A DNA stretch of 64,000 nt, taken from contig JAQFVV010006342.1 of assembly GCA_028023455.1 (NCBI GenBank), forward strand, positions 1,883,001 to 1,947,000, given 5' to 3'. The number at the start of each line of letters is the position of its first letter. Positions within the stretch are counted from its first letter, which is position 1. Below are positions 22,900-34,609 of the stretch, piece by piece. The translations under genes and the position numbers were made by a program. The notes beneath the pieces were generated by a model that worked only from the letters and a program-made list of their open reading frames with translations, made no database searches and was not told the origin of the DNA. This DNA is from Epiperipatus broadwayi. Lineage: Eukaryota; Onychophora; Udeonychophora; Euonychophora; Peripatidae.

Positions 22900-24408
22900 G
22901 TTGAAAGATTTAAGAAAGTTGAGAATAGTATGATATGTAAATATAGAAATCAATACATAAGGAAAGAAAGAAAATTATATAGTTATTTATAATTCAAATC
23001 TAATTTAATTTAATAAAAGTATGATCCAATAAAGATTGATAAGAGAGAATTAAGCAAGTAGATAAAAAGATAGCTTGTTTAAGATCATAACTATAAAGTA
23101 AATGCAAATAATATCTAGTAGCATGTATCTACTAAATCTTCATTCAAATTACCCCTAAATACTACTGAAGAAGAATGTAAATTATATATAAAATATGTTG
23201 CACTGAGCAATAAAATGATAGACATACACATACATGATCTTTATAAAACAATAATTAAAAAATAAAACAAGAAAAAAAACAAATTACTCAAAATACCCAT
23301 ATAGGCTAATATTGAAATATGATAATTAAAAATTAATACTTATTTTTGTAAAAATTATTACCCACCAACTTTAAATAAATCTGTGGAAAAATAATGCTTG
23401 TATATCTTGTCCAAAATGCATAAACAGTGCTCTATCATAGAATTATAAGATTTAGTTAAAATTATCATATCAAAAAAACCTATAACAAATATATTTAAAT
23501 AAACAATTACATCAAAATTAGATCTAATAATTTATATTTTCTAATGAAAAATATTAAATGCATTCAAATTTTTGTCTTGAAAAAAAGACTGCATCTGGCT
23601 TTATTTCAGAAAATAAATTTCAGACAGTTAATAGCTCCATTTCAATTTTAATTAAAATAAAAGAATTTAAATCATTTCTAAAATAAACCAAACCACTTTG
23701 TATAAAAGACAAACCTTTACCTTAACATTTACAATTTTTTTGCTTAGTCAACCTGCAAAATAATGTTATTTTTGAAAATACATTATTTTCCATTAATAAA
23801 ATATCAGCAATCTAAATAACAATTTTTTTTTCATCAACAGTATTTAAGCTAAAGTATGTGAATTAAAGCTCAGAATATCTGATCTATGTTTTGAAAGAAA
23901 AATATTGTCAATACTATTATTTAAAACTTCAATATCAAGACTCCATTATTTTTGTAATAATTAATGAAAGTTCATTTTCATGACAAGAATTTGACTGTAC
24001 ATATTTCAATGTTATAGTCCAATTGAAATAATTTTATATATTCAGTATTTTCCCCCAATAAATAGTCATCATTTTCACATTAATTACAAGAACTTTATCA
24101 CTGAATTAGTTCTTGATTATTTTTATCCACATTATAATGTATATCAATGTATATGTGGAGCTTTGCAACTATTAATGAAAATTCTGACATAATAGTATTA
24201 ATTTTAATTTCTTCAAAATATTTATTAAAATTGGATTTGAAAATTTATTATTCATTATAATAAAGTTTAATATATTATTAGTATCAAAATGATGAAACAT
24301 AATCAAAATATCTTCAGGTTTCTTTTTTATAGATATTTGTTTGTTAGTAACTTCTATCATTAAACATCACATGATCACTATTTCTTATGCTTGCTCATAA
24401 TTGTTATT
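22900..24408. other. AT-rich DNA, nothing recognised
   Basis: No motif-bearing frame, repeat pair or terminal inverted repeat was seen. A 62-codon minus frame (24172-24360) is low-complexity. Confidence 0.5.
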
Positions 24409-24654
24409 AAAACAGGCAAAACTCTCCATACAATAGTGCCTCTCAGTGCAAGGCAGAGTAATTGATGGATGCCAGAAGGCAGTGCTCTCAGATGCAAGGC
24501 TCCTCACTGATGAAGGCCACAGACCAAAAACAAGTCTGGGGATATTGGATGAGTAGGCACTAGATAGGGATTTTATGCACAAGCCTTCAGGCATCCATTG
24601 ATTACTCTGGCTTGTACTGAGAGGCACTATTGTATGGAAAGTTTTGCCTATTTT
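24409..24654. mobile_element. Foldback MITE with 65-bp inverted arms
   Basis: AAAACAGGCAAAACTCTCC at 24409 begins a 65-bp arm (to 24473) whose near-perfect reverse complement is 24590-24654, ending in GTTTTGCCTATTTT. Landmarks CAATAGTGCCTCTCAG, AGAGTAAT and TGGATGCC occur in mirrored order. The central ~116 bp is unrelated to the arms. An isolated end of the same family lies at 55715-55743, so this is a dispersed family. An 80-codon minus frame covering the element is a by-product of the repeat. Confidence 0.8.
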
Positions 24655-26318
24655 CTACCATTGAACATGTATAATCCAGATTTTTGATACCTTCCAAGTA
24701 TGATAAATATTTCAATTTACAGGGAATAATTTATCACATTTTATGCACAAAAACAACTTATAAGTAAACCCATCTTTACAATAAATTGAAATACAAAATT
24801 TTAAAAAGATAATATTAAAAATCAATTTTTAAACCATCACTCATATAACATTTTTCCAAGTAGGAATTGAATATAATCATATTTAAAACAAACAAAATCA
24901 GTTGAGCAAGGTAAAAAATAATAACAACAATAACAATAATAAATGTGAAATGAGTTTTACAATGACTACACAAAATAATATGAATAAATATAAACTCAAT
25001 TTACAAAACATATTAGTCCATTAATCTAATTTATTTGATATTTTGCAATACTGTCTTTTAGATTCCGCAGCAAACTTTTCTTTCTGAAAGTCTTCAATGT
25101 CTTGCCTATTATACTCTATGCTTAACCACATTTTTCTAATGAAAGCAATATAAACATTGAACTTTTAGACATGTTTTTGAACTAATCTTTATAATATAAA
25201 TAAAATTCCTGAAAATCATGCTCAAATTATAAAATACTTCATATATCAAATCCAAGGAATATATGATTTTAAAATAGTAGACTATAAGAATATATTTTGC
25301 ATTTAGCAAGCTTAAAAGCATTATTGAAAAGTTTTTTGATCTTTCCAATGTATTTTTAGAATATTAAAGAGAATTCTCAAAGTAAATTATTTCAATATTT
25401 TTATATAATATTAATAGGGGTCCAAACTCATTTCCATAAATAAATAAATTAACAGTTCCATATACAATTTATTTAATTGGAATATTTATATCACTATAAT
25501 GATATTTAAATTGGTTTATATTCTCAAGCTGATAATCTTTCAAGATAAAAAAAGTCTTTATTGACTTATAAGAAATTTGAATTTTTTATTTTATATGTTG
25601 CATTCAAAACATTAAGAACATCCTATAGATCTTCTTTTGAATTGCAAAGATAGTACAATCATCTGCATGCTGTAAATCAAGAAGACTTTGAAATTTAAAA
25701 TATTACTATCAAACCTTTATCACATTTTGATCCCAGCCTTGTAAAGTGGTTTAAAAACAGTTCCAACAACTATTTCCTTAAATCAAAATCAAAGTTGAAG
25801 CTAATGTTTATTCTTATTTACTTATATTTTTCATTTCTAGTGCCTCAGACTTTTAGCTTTAGTAGTAATATTTCTTTTAATTCTATTATGTAAACTGTAT
25901 AATATAAATAAATTTTAGTGAACAACCAATTAATTTCAAACAAGATATGTTTAATTAATAAAGTCAATTATTTCCACCAAAACAATAATTATGTTTTTAT
26001 TTTTGCTACTTTTTCTGCATTTGCCTGGCAATAAACATCATATGTGTAATGTTTTCTCATTCTCTAAAACACATTATGTCTCTGGTAATTATTCATCTTT
26101 ATAGCACTAATACTATGTAAAAATGAAAATAATAGTTTATTTTTAAAAAATCACACACATATATTTCAAATACTTAGTAATATTTTAAATTAAAATTGTA
26201 TTTCTATGATAAGAACTTAACAAAACTGAATGATGACTTACTATTATGATGTAGAATATATACAAAAAAATTAAAAACAATTAAAAATTAATAAGAGAAT
26301 TTATATTGTCTAATATAT
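24655..26318. other. AT-rich DNA, nothing recognised
   Basis: No conserved motif is seen. Minus-strand frames at 25136-25348 and 26310-26498 are hydrophobic, low-complexity and probably chance; the second overlaps the solo LTR start. Confidence 0.5.
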
Positions 26319-28149
26319 TGTGATGATCGCACATACGGCGGTCACACATGTATATGTAAAACATACAAAACTTAGAAATGTTCGGGTTGGAGATAAATAA
26401 ATAAAGAAAGAAAGAAAAACGAGCTTAAAAGTTAACAAAATCAAGAAATGTTGAAAATTAATAAAACAAAGGAAAAGAGAGGGAACTAGAGTTACCAAGA
26501 TCGTTATCTTTTGCTATTCAAAGTCTGAATTTCGAGAAAAGTAAAATATTAAATTATAATATTAAAAGCATAAGCTAGGAAAATTAAAGCAGAAAAGAAA
26601 CCTAAAGAAAACATGTAGTAAATATGATTTTGGGGAAAATAAAGTTTAAAGGAAAAACTTCGGTAGCGTGGAAAGAAAAAAAACAAACCTAAAAATTTAA
26701 TATGTTCAAAAAGATAAGAATCTATGTTTCAAAGTACACCTTTGACGATAAACGAAATGCGGGTTTAATGGAGTATAGTTAAAGCATGAGTTTAAATAAA
26801 AAATAAATGATCGTCGAAATTTAAATTTAAATGATAAAAAAAAAAACATATACTAAAATTTGTGTAATTAATTAAAGAAAATAAAGAAATAAGTAAAATG
26901 TAAATGGTGCTATAAAATCATGTAAAATAAGTTTAAATATGGCCGAAGGCATAGCATGGAAGGTGTCAACAACAAGTGGGAACAAAGAATCCGAAGGACA
27001 AAGGATCATTGGAATGTTTTAATTAAAAAGGAAGTTAAGTGGAAAGCTAGAGAGATTATAGGAGAGATTAGAGCTTGAGACTTCGAGTCGAGAAGGTGAA
27101 ATTTTGCGGCTCCAAGAATCAATCGATATAGCTAGCCAATATGACATCTACTATCGGTGCCTCACATACTATGGCTGGCTAAGGCCTTCATGATCGCTGG
27201 TCGATCCGGACCATCTGTACCAATGGTTCTGCTATAATGTAACAACTGCTGTAGTAACGCCTGCCTGTGGATTCCTGTAGTTGCCCTGCTTGTGATGCCT
27301 CATCCTCCGTGCCTGAATAACCAAGAAGCTACACACCGCCAAATATGATAGGCGACCGTCCCTCCTAAAGAAGTGGAGAAAATCCACGTGACGGTCGATC
27401 ACATCAGAAGGAACTCAAAGACTAAACCCTAGGTAACTTGAATATTATTTTTATAAATCGTCATAAGTGCACTTAAATTCAATAGACAATGGCCAAATGC
27501 CTTTCCTGAATGACAATGACATTCTCTTATGATAGACAGTGAGTCTAACGATTATAAATGTGAAAGCATTTATAAGAATTTCAATTAGTTATTTTAAGTA
27601 TTCATTTATTATTAGAATTTCAAATATTTATTCATTATAGCACTATAAAAAATATAATATGTTTAATTTTATGTTAATATTTCTTATGTCTTTTTTTTTA
27701 TCAAACCTAATTATTTTTATTATTAAAAAATGTATTAATTTATCTAAATCTGTCTCGCCTCGTTCTTCGCCACTCCAAAAAAATAGTTTAACATTAGAGA
27801 GGGGAGGGGGTAAACTATTATTCATGTTGATATGCTTTTTTAGTTATTAAATTAGCACGTGAACGTTGATGGTGCAGTGTTTTAGCCCGTAAAATTTATA
27901 AATTAGCCAAGCGCTGTAACAGTAATATCTTACAGCAGTCGGGAGAAAGCTGATCGGGAAAAATAATCTGGAAGCTATATCCCTATAGCTGACAGATTCG
28001 GTCAGGTATGGAAATCGATTCGTTTATTTCCGTATTTCTCTCTGCTTGAGGTAGCGGAAAGTGAACGATTTTTGAATTAGAAGAATTCCCCATTACATGT
28101 TATAAGTGAAAGGGAAGTTGGAGCTTTCGATCGTCCCGTGCCCGTTACA
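26319..28149 (+). mobile_element. Solo LTR with ATATAT target duplication
   Basis: The block starts TGTGATGATCGCACAT and ends GTGCCCGTTACA. It is flanked on both sides by ATATAT (26313-26318, 28150-28155). It is a diverged relative of the LTRs at 3.3-9.4 kb: shared order includes GGCGGTCACACATGTATATG near the start, GGTGCCTCAC and AACCAAGAAG, AAGAAGTGG, TCAGAAGGAACT and CCTAGGTAA in the middle, and CAGCAGTCGGGAG plus CTCTCTGCTTGA near the end. One LTR without interior is the product of LTR-LTR recombination. A tRNA-like fold near the end has a perfect hairpin AGCTATA-TCCC-TATAGCT (27973-27990) followed by GATTCGGTC. Confidence 0.8.
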
Positions 28150-28312
28150 ATATATTATCTTATACTCTTATGTTTATAATCGTTTATCTATATGTGTATA
28201 TATTTATTTTTAAAAAAAATCAAATCAGATGTCACATGACCTAATTTAATAAGCTTGTATTTACAAATGTTATCTATAAAGCTCACAAAATAAGCTCTTA
28301 ACAAGCTTTGTA

Positions 28313-28372
28313 GAATACCCCCAACCCCAGACCAGTTTCTGCTGTCATCATCAGTGAGGTGCTAGGATATTC
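28313..28372 (-). ncRNA. Hammerhead ribozyme, inverted unit (intact core)
   Basis: Read on minus: GAATATCC, TAGC, ACCTCA, CTGATGA (28354-28348), TGACAGCA, GAAA (28339-28336), CTGGTC, TGGGGT, TGGG and GGGTATTC. The conserved CUGANGA and GAAA cores are intact and the GUC cleavage triplet is in place. Stem I pairs ACCTCA with TGGGGT (one G-U) and GAATATCC with GGGTATTC (one G-U) around an internal loop. Stem II is only 2 bp (TG-ACAG-CA) and stem III is A-C/G-U with a two-base loop. A stem III this short usually needs dimerisation to cut well, as described for other short-stem-III hammerheads. Confidence 0.75.
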
Positions 28373-28645
28373 AAGCATTGGATTTAAAATACTAGGATAA
28401 GCCCAGCATTTTATTTAATGTATAACTAATAAGTAGAAAATCTGAAATTTTCAGACATCCATATGTCTTTCAATCCAGCTATCTAACTTAAATAGCCATA
28501 TGGGACTGAACTAAGCTGATACACCATATATTAATAGCTTTATCACTATAAAATCACCAAAACCTTAATAGCATAAAATAAAATTACAAAAAAATCAAGT
28601 CAGATGACACACAACCTAATTTAATAAGCTTGTATTATAATGCTT

Positions 28646-28712
28646 GAATATCCTAGTACCTCACTGAAGACACCAGTAACAGAAACAAACCAGTCTGGAG
28701 CTGGGGATATTC
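28646..28712 (+). ncRNA. Hammerhead ribozyme, direct unit 1 (degenerate)
   Basis: CTGAAGA at 28664-28670 fits CUGANGA; GAAA is at 28682-28685. Stem II has decayed (CACCAGTAACA) and the stem III region has extra bases (CAAACCAGTC). Stem I halves GAATATCC and GGATATTC are perfectly complementary, and ACCTCA faces TGGAGC imperfectly. Cleavage is doubtful. Confidence 0.6.
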
Positions 28713-29020
28713 TACAAAGCTTGTTAAGAGCTTATTTTGCAAGCTCTATATATAACTTGTAAATACAACCATATTAAATTAGGTCATGTGACCTCTATTT
28801 TTTATAATTTTATTTTTTGCTATTAAGGTTTTGATGATTTTATATTGCTAAAACTATTAATATATGGTGTATCTGAACTTTGTTCAGTCCCATATGGCTA
28901 TTTAAGTGAGATATCTGGATTGGAAGACATAGGGATGTCTGAAAATTTCAGATTTTCTATTTAATAGTTATACATTAGATAAAGTGCTGGGCTTGTCCTG
29001 GTATTTTTAATCTAATGCTT

Positions 29021-29082
29021 GAATATTCTAGCACTTCACTGACAATGCCAGTACAGAAACCAGTCTGGGGTTGGGAATATTC
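29021..29082 (+). ncRNA. Hammerhead ribozyme, direct unit 2 (core change)
   Basis: The core is CTGACAA (29039-29045), with A at the invariant G8 position, then TGCCAGTACA and GAAA (29056-29059), CCAGTC and TGGGGTTGGGAATATTC. One stem II base is missing (TGC/CA). Stem I halves remain largely complementary. Loss of G8 should inactivate it. Confidence 0.6.
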
Positions 29083-29381
29083 TACAAATTTTGCGAGCTC
29101 TGTATATAACATTTGTAAATACAAGCATATTAAATTAGGTTATGTGACATCTGACTTGATTTTTTTGTAATTTTGTTTTTTGCTATTAAGGCTTTGGTGA
29201 TTTTATATTGCTAAAGCTATTAATATATGGTGTATCTGAATTTAGTTCAGTCCCATGTGGCTATTTAAATTAGATAGCTGGATTGGAAGACATGGATGTC
29301 TGAAAATTTCAGATTTTCTATTTAATAGTTATATATTGGATAAAGTTCTGGGCTTATCCTGATACTTTTAATTTAATTCTT

Positions 29382-29444
29382 GAATATCCTAGCACCTCAC
29401 TGACAATGCCAGTAGCAGAAACCGGTCTGGGGTTGGGGATATTG
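29382..29444 (+). ncRNA. Hammerhead ribozyme, direct unit 3 (core change)
   Basis: CTGACAA (29400-29406) again has A for G8. Stem II is the clean 3-bp form TGC-CAGTA-GCA, followed by GAAA (29418-29421) and the self-complementary stem III ACCGGT with cleavage triplet GTC (to 29427). Stem I strands are ACCTCA with TGGGGT, and GAATATCC with GGATATTG. Apart from G8 this is the best-preserved scaffold, and it shows what the family consensus must have been. Confidence 0.65.
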
Positions 29445-29730
29445 TACAAAGCTTGTTAAGAGCTTATTTTGAAAGCTCTATATATAACATTTGTAAATAC
29501 ATCTGACTTGATTTTTTGTAATTTTATTTTTTGCTATTAAGGCTTTGGTGGTTTTATATTGCTAAAGCTACTAATATATGGTGAATCTGAACTTAGTTCA
29601 GTCCCATATGGCTATTTAAGTTAGCTGGATTGGAAGACATATGGATGTCTGACAATATCAGATTTTCTACTTAATAATTGTACATTAAATAAAGTGCTGG
29701 GCTTGACCTGGTATTTTTAATCTAATGCTT

Positions 29731-29793
29731 GAATATCCTAGCACCTCACTGATGATACCAGTAGCAGAAACCGGTCTGGGGTTGGGAATATTC
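29731..29793 (+). ncRNA. Hammerhead ribozyme, direct unit 4 (intact core)
   Basis: CTGATGA (29749-29755) and GAAA (29767-29770) are both intact. Stem II is TAC-CAGTA-GCA, where T-A and C-G can pair around one A-C mismatch. Stem III is the palindrome ACCGGT and the cleavage triplet GTC ends at 29776. Stem I pairs ACCTCA with TGGGGT (one G-U) and GAATATCC with GGAATATTC, with one bulge. The palindromic stem III allows a dimeric, two-ribozyme form between tandem units. Confidence 0.75.
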
Positions 29794-29816
29794 TATAAAG
29801 CTTGTTAAGTGTATAT

Positions 29817-32474
29817 ATTTATTATATATATGAAATAATTAGGATAATCCATTTAGCACACTTTGACTTGGATTGCAAATCTGGGCAGAATAAAGGTAAT
29901 TTTCAAACAGGTTTAAAATGTTTCTACAAAGTTTGTAGAAGGCTCATAATCAATCCAATAATATACTGCTTTGTAATTATGGCTATGCAGCAAACTTTAT
30001 CTAGAAGATAAAAAAAATGATGAAAAACTACAAACCTAATGAGTAGGCTTTTTTTTTAATTGGTTCGCTTTTGGGGATTATTGGGGAAGAGGAAAATTTG
30101 TTTTATGGTAAAGTACTTAGAAATCATTTTAGTATTTACATAATGCATGAAAAAATTGTGAAAAAGAATAAGTTAGTTCCATTCATAAATATCTAGCTCC
30201 CAAATGTAAATTTCTGTAATTTTTTAAAAGCAGTTTGTTTGTTATTGGGAAATATGTTTAATAGATATGCATTTGTCATACATAGATTCTTTATGTCATA
30301 CTAGTTTTCTGTTTCATTTATTAATGCACTGTTTTCTTGTTAAATGCCTTGCTTGCAATTTGAAAAAGTGACTTACTGAAAGATCTTATATATGTTTACA
30401 AGTGTATATATAATAATTAAGTGCATATTTAAGTTTTATTATTATTGGATGCTGTGAAGTTAACATTAACTTCTAGCAATCATATTAATAGTATTTTCTT
30501 TAAAATGATCTATCATCTGTTTGGTTTTTCAAGACAGTTCAAATGCAAATTAATTATTGTGATGATGGAGTTCATCCAATCATTGTTCAACATCCGCTTC
30601 TTTTTAAACTATCAAAATTGTTTGAGTATTGCAAAAAATTTTATGATCATAATATGATGACAACAAAACAATTTGAATTTTAAAAGTGAAGATGTTGTCT
30701 ACCTTCATCTGTTTACCATTTCATTTAACATTCATAGTATTTATACAATTTTTCACCAACATCACAATTCAAATGCTTTACTACTTTTCTTATCACTTTT
30801 CTTCAGTCATCAGTAGTTGACATCACAACTCAAATACTTTTATTTTTCACTTTTAAGTATAAGTCCTCACATTATTATTTTTTTTGCAAACTAATTATTG
30901 CTATTATACTCAGTGATAGTCTTTTATAAGTGTTGATGAATGATCAAGAAAGGCAAAAGCTGTCAACAAATTTTATGTTTTATTATCAATTTTGAAATCA
31001 GTGTCAAGTAATAATTGACTTTTTTATATGTAATAACAATCCCTTAATGTAATTCTGTTTTTAATTTTCATAATAAATCTTAAATTCTTCTGTTTTCAGC
31101 ATATCTATTGATATTTTTTTCCATTATCATTCAACCATTGTGGCTTATATCAATTTCATATTCAGAATATGTTGAATACATAAATGCATCCCTCTTGCAA
31201 TAAGAAATGTCTGTTTCATTATAATGAATTGTAACAATAGTTTCTAGATCCATATAAAAAAAATTCAAAAGAACAATAAAATGTTCTTGTATAATCCATT
31301 TTCCTAACAATATTCCTTAATTTGAAAATTAAAAGACCTTGGTATAGTCAATAAAGCACCTGTGGACTTTTTTTCTAATTCCTCAACTTTTCTTTAAACC
31401 AGTTGATATTGGTAGTTCTCTTTCAATATAATACTCTAATTTATGCTGAATGATTTTAAAAATACCTTTACTTGAATGTGATAAGAAGGTATAATACAAT
31501 AATTAACACACTTTGTCAAGATTCTTTTATAAGAACATAAATATAAAATAATTTTTTATAAATGTGCAGGCAATCAGAACTTTATTGTTTCTTCTTTAGT
31601 TACCAGCAAAATTTAAATATTTGATATATCAATTAGATCTTTTCTTTTGCCAATGATCTCAAAGCTAATCTGATACCATTTGCCCATTGTTGAATATTTT
31701 TTGACTTATGATATTTCATAAAAGTGTTGTTATTGTTGGGTTTATAATATAGAGGAGCTGTAATTACTATGGTAAAAAAAGGTTTGTAAGTCAAACATTT
31801 TTTATTTATAGCTTTTTACATTCTCAGAATAATTTTAAATTTCAATTAAAATGGAGACAGGAGTTATGTTCAAATTGGTTCTATTATTATATGTTTTGTA
31901 TGCTTTTTTAAGCATTTCATTTCTGTCATTGGCTTTCATCTTAACAATGAATTCAAATATAATTTAACAATGATCTAGCAACAATAATCTACCAACATCT
32001 TCCAATAATGAAAGTTCTTTAATTTAGAATATCTCATAAAAAAAGTATTTTTCTTGGTGTGTTTGTAATATAGCTCTTTTCTCTATTCTATACTATGTTT
32101 AATCTGAGTAAATTTAGTTTTAGTATTCCATTGGCATTTTTCAACAAACTTGCTCATGATTAAAACAAAATCTCATGAATTCTCTAAACTGATTTTCCAA
32201 ATTTATTTTCACTTCAGTATAATCACAAATATTGTTATAATTTGATTATTTATAAGTGATTGATAGATGATTATTGATATAATGAGATAATTGCATTTAT
32301 TGTCTTATTTTAAATATAGGTGTAAATATATATTGGTATTTCTATTAAAATCACATAAAGGATCAAATGACAAAAATTTATATTAACTGTCAAGTCACAT
32401 TAGACTTTCTATCAAATTTACACAAAAGATCAAATGACAAAATTTTATATTAAATGTCATGCTTTCATTTCAAA
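29817..32474. other. AT-rich DNA, nothing recognised
   Basis: Open stretches of 69-70 codons (29802-30011, 30445-30657) have no motif. A short internal repeat of GATCAAATGACAAAATTT type occurs at 32360-32450, leading into the paired repeats below. Confidence 0.5.
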
Positions 32475-33014
32475 ATGCTTAAGACTGACTTATTTATATA
32501 TACATTTAAGTAGAGAAAAAGGTGGGAACCATCTTTTTCTCATAAAATCTCTGCCTTGTGTTTTGATCTGAGAGTTTCTCATGCAATCATTATTACATCT
32601 GATTGGCTGTCATGTAAGCATTTTTAAGGTGCTTCTGTCAAAGGTTTCAGCCTTTCATGTTATTATTATATTATCTGCTTGCACTTAATAAATTAATATA
32701 TTTACATTTGTTACTATCGATTCATTGGATTTGAAAATTACTTCATAATAAATCAAAAGATATCACATTGTTTTTTATATATAATATTTAGTGAATTAAA
32801 TGTGAAAGTGTTTAAAGTTTCATGCTTAAGACTGGCTTATTTATATATAAATTTAAGTAAAGAAGAAGGTGGAAACCATCTTTTTCTCATATAAAATCTA
32901 TGCCTTGTGTTTTGACTTGAGTTTCCTATGCATTCATTATTACATCTAATTGGCTGTTATATAAGCATTTTTAAGGTGCTTCTGTCAAAGGTTTCAACCT
33001 TTCACATTATTATT
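32475..33014 (+). repeat. Pair of ~193-bp direct repeats 347 bp apart
   Basis: 32475-32667 and 32822-33014 share ATGCTTAAGACTG.CTTATT at the start, then AACCATCTTTTTCTCAT, GCCTTGTGTTTTGA, CATTATTACATCT, TTGGCTGT and GCATTTTTAAGGTGCTTCTG, and end with TTTCA.CCTTTCA. The 150 bp between is unrelated. The arrangement could be two monomers of a satellite with a diverged spacer, or the short terminal repeats of a tiny non-autonomous element. No ribozyme core was found in it. Confidence 0.65.
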
Positions 33015-34609
33015 AAATATCAAAGCAAAAAAATAGCCTCACAAAGTTCCTCCAACAATCCAAGAAGTCATCAATGTTTATTTAGTAAAATAGCTTTACA
33101 ACTTTTTTAGATAAATGAATATTATAAGAATTGCATTGCTTTTTAACTTGTCTTGCCATTATAACAAAAATTGAAGAGATGACCTGATTAAGGCTTTTAA
33201 TAGAGAAAATGGAACTAGTTCTAATGTTACTAAAATAATTGCATAAATTTAAAATTTGTAAAAAGAAAAATGTATACATAAAATCAAATACATTCAATGA
33301 GATCTATTGAGAAAAATATTTTTGGGAATGGTTCATACAAATATTTAATGTTCATAGCAAGTATCTCAAGTAACATGGTAAACAAGATCATACTATATTA
33401 TAAATAAATGGCATAACATATTATAAGAAATATTTGCCACCCATTTTAGTCTATTATGATTAAATAATTAAATTTCCAATTTACCAGAAAAAAATCTTTG
33501 CTTTCTCACAAATCTAATTATTTCAAACAATAGCAAAATTATTACTAATGAGATGATCCTGGCATATTATAAAAATGATGCTGGATTAATAAAGTGACAG
33601 AAAGACTAAATATTCTACATCAAGTCTCTTTATTTTTGCATAATGTTAATGACATAAATAGAAATACTTTAGAATAAAAAATCCAAAGATAAGCATTTAT
33701 GCATTTATTAAAATGTTATGGTTATATGAAATAAGATATCATGCATAAATTGCATCATTCCCATAAAAATGAAATTTATTTTGACTTTGTCCTTAAATCA
33801 CACTAGATAGAGTTAGATTTTAATATTTATGTTCTTTCATTTAAAGTTGTATCATGTTCTGTCATTGTTATATCTAATAGTATGTCAAGAAGCCTTCAAT
33901 TATTGAAAAACTTGAAGGGTATAACTATAATAATTCCTTTTGTTACTACCAAGATATCATCAATATACAGCAATTAAGATATCTTCTCATCAAAAATTAA
34001 TATGAATTTGCTAACCACAAATTCAGCAGTTTATCTGGATGTGTTTGATGTTCACTGCAAACACAACAGCTGAAATAGATAATATTGTTAACTACGAAAA
34101 AGATGTAGATGTTCCTATAAATTTTTTATAGTAAATCTGATTCTACATTAGGTGATAATGGAACATTGAGGCATAAAATCTTTGAGCTATGTTAAATGAG
34201 ATGACATACAAAAATCTGAAGTTTACTTGATGAGACATCCTTTTATAACACACGTATATTAACAATGATATTCTCATTATCATAAGCAATTGTTTCTTGG
34301 AATGACAGAAATTATACTATTATGCATTCCTAGTAAAAAATGCACAGTAATAACTGGGCATTCAAATGAGAAGGAAATTTATCCATGAAGATACTTACAA
34401 ATATTATGATCACATATTCTCAATAATTATTGCTGAAGATCATTAATGTTGGCACACATTTCATTTTTATTATTATTAGTAGGTAATATTTGTTAATAAT
34501 TAATGACAAATTAATATTCTACAAATATAAAAAATTATAGTATTTAATCATGTGATTAATCAAAATGTACTTTGTAAGATTTATGTAGATATAACCTTTT
34601 TTTTATCAG
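33015..34609. other. AT-rich DNA, nothing recognised
   Basis: No motif or element end was seen. Frames at 32928-33110 and 33082-33297 overlap on opposite strands and look random. Confidence 0.5.

Larger units (their letters stand above)
28217..29816 (+). repeat. Retrozyme-like array: one inverted and four direct hammerhead-bearing units
   Basis: A unit of about 350-375 bp is repeated. Landmarks in order are CTTGAATATCCTAGCACCTC, the hammerhead, GAATATTCTACAAAGCTTG, TTAAGAGCTTATTTTGCAAG, TATATATAACATTTGTAA, TTAAATTAGGTCATGTGAC, ATCTGACTTGATTTTTT, TGCTATTAAGG, TTATATTGCTAAA, TTCAGTCCCATATGGC, GGATTGGAAGACAT, GATGTCTGAAAATTTCAG and AAAGTGCTGGGCTT. 28217-28637 carries slightly more than one unit inverted; 28638-29816 carries direct units whose cores stand at 28664, 29039, 29400 and 29749 (spacings 375, 361, 349). 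No protein is encoded. Unit size, tandem head-to-tail order and one type-I hammerhead per unit match the metazoan retrozymes, small non-coding retroelements that spread through circular RNA. Confidence 0.85.

Noticed and set aside
24385-24627. 80-codon minus-strand frame
   Set aside because: It is created by the inverted arms and core of the foldback MITE; no independent coding evidence.
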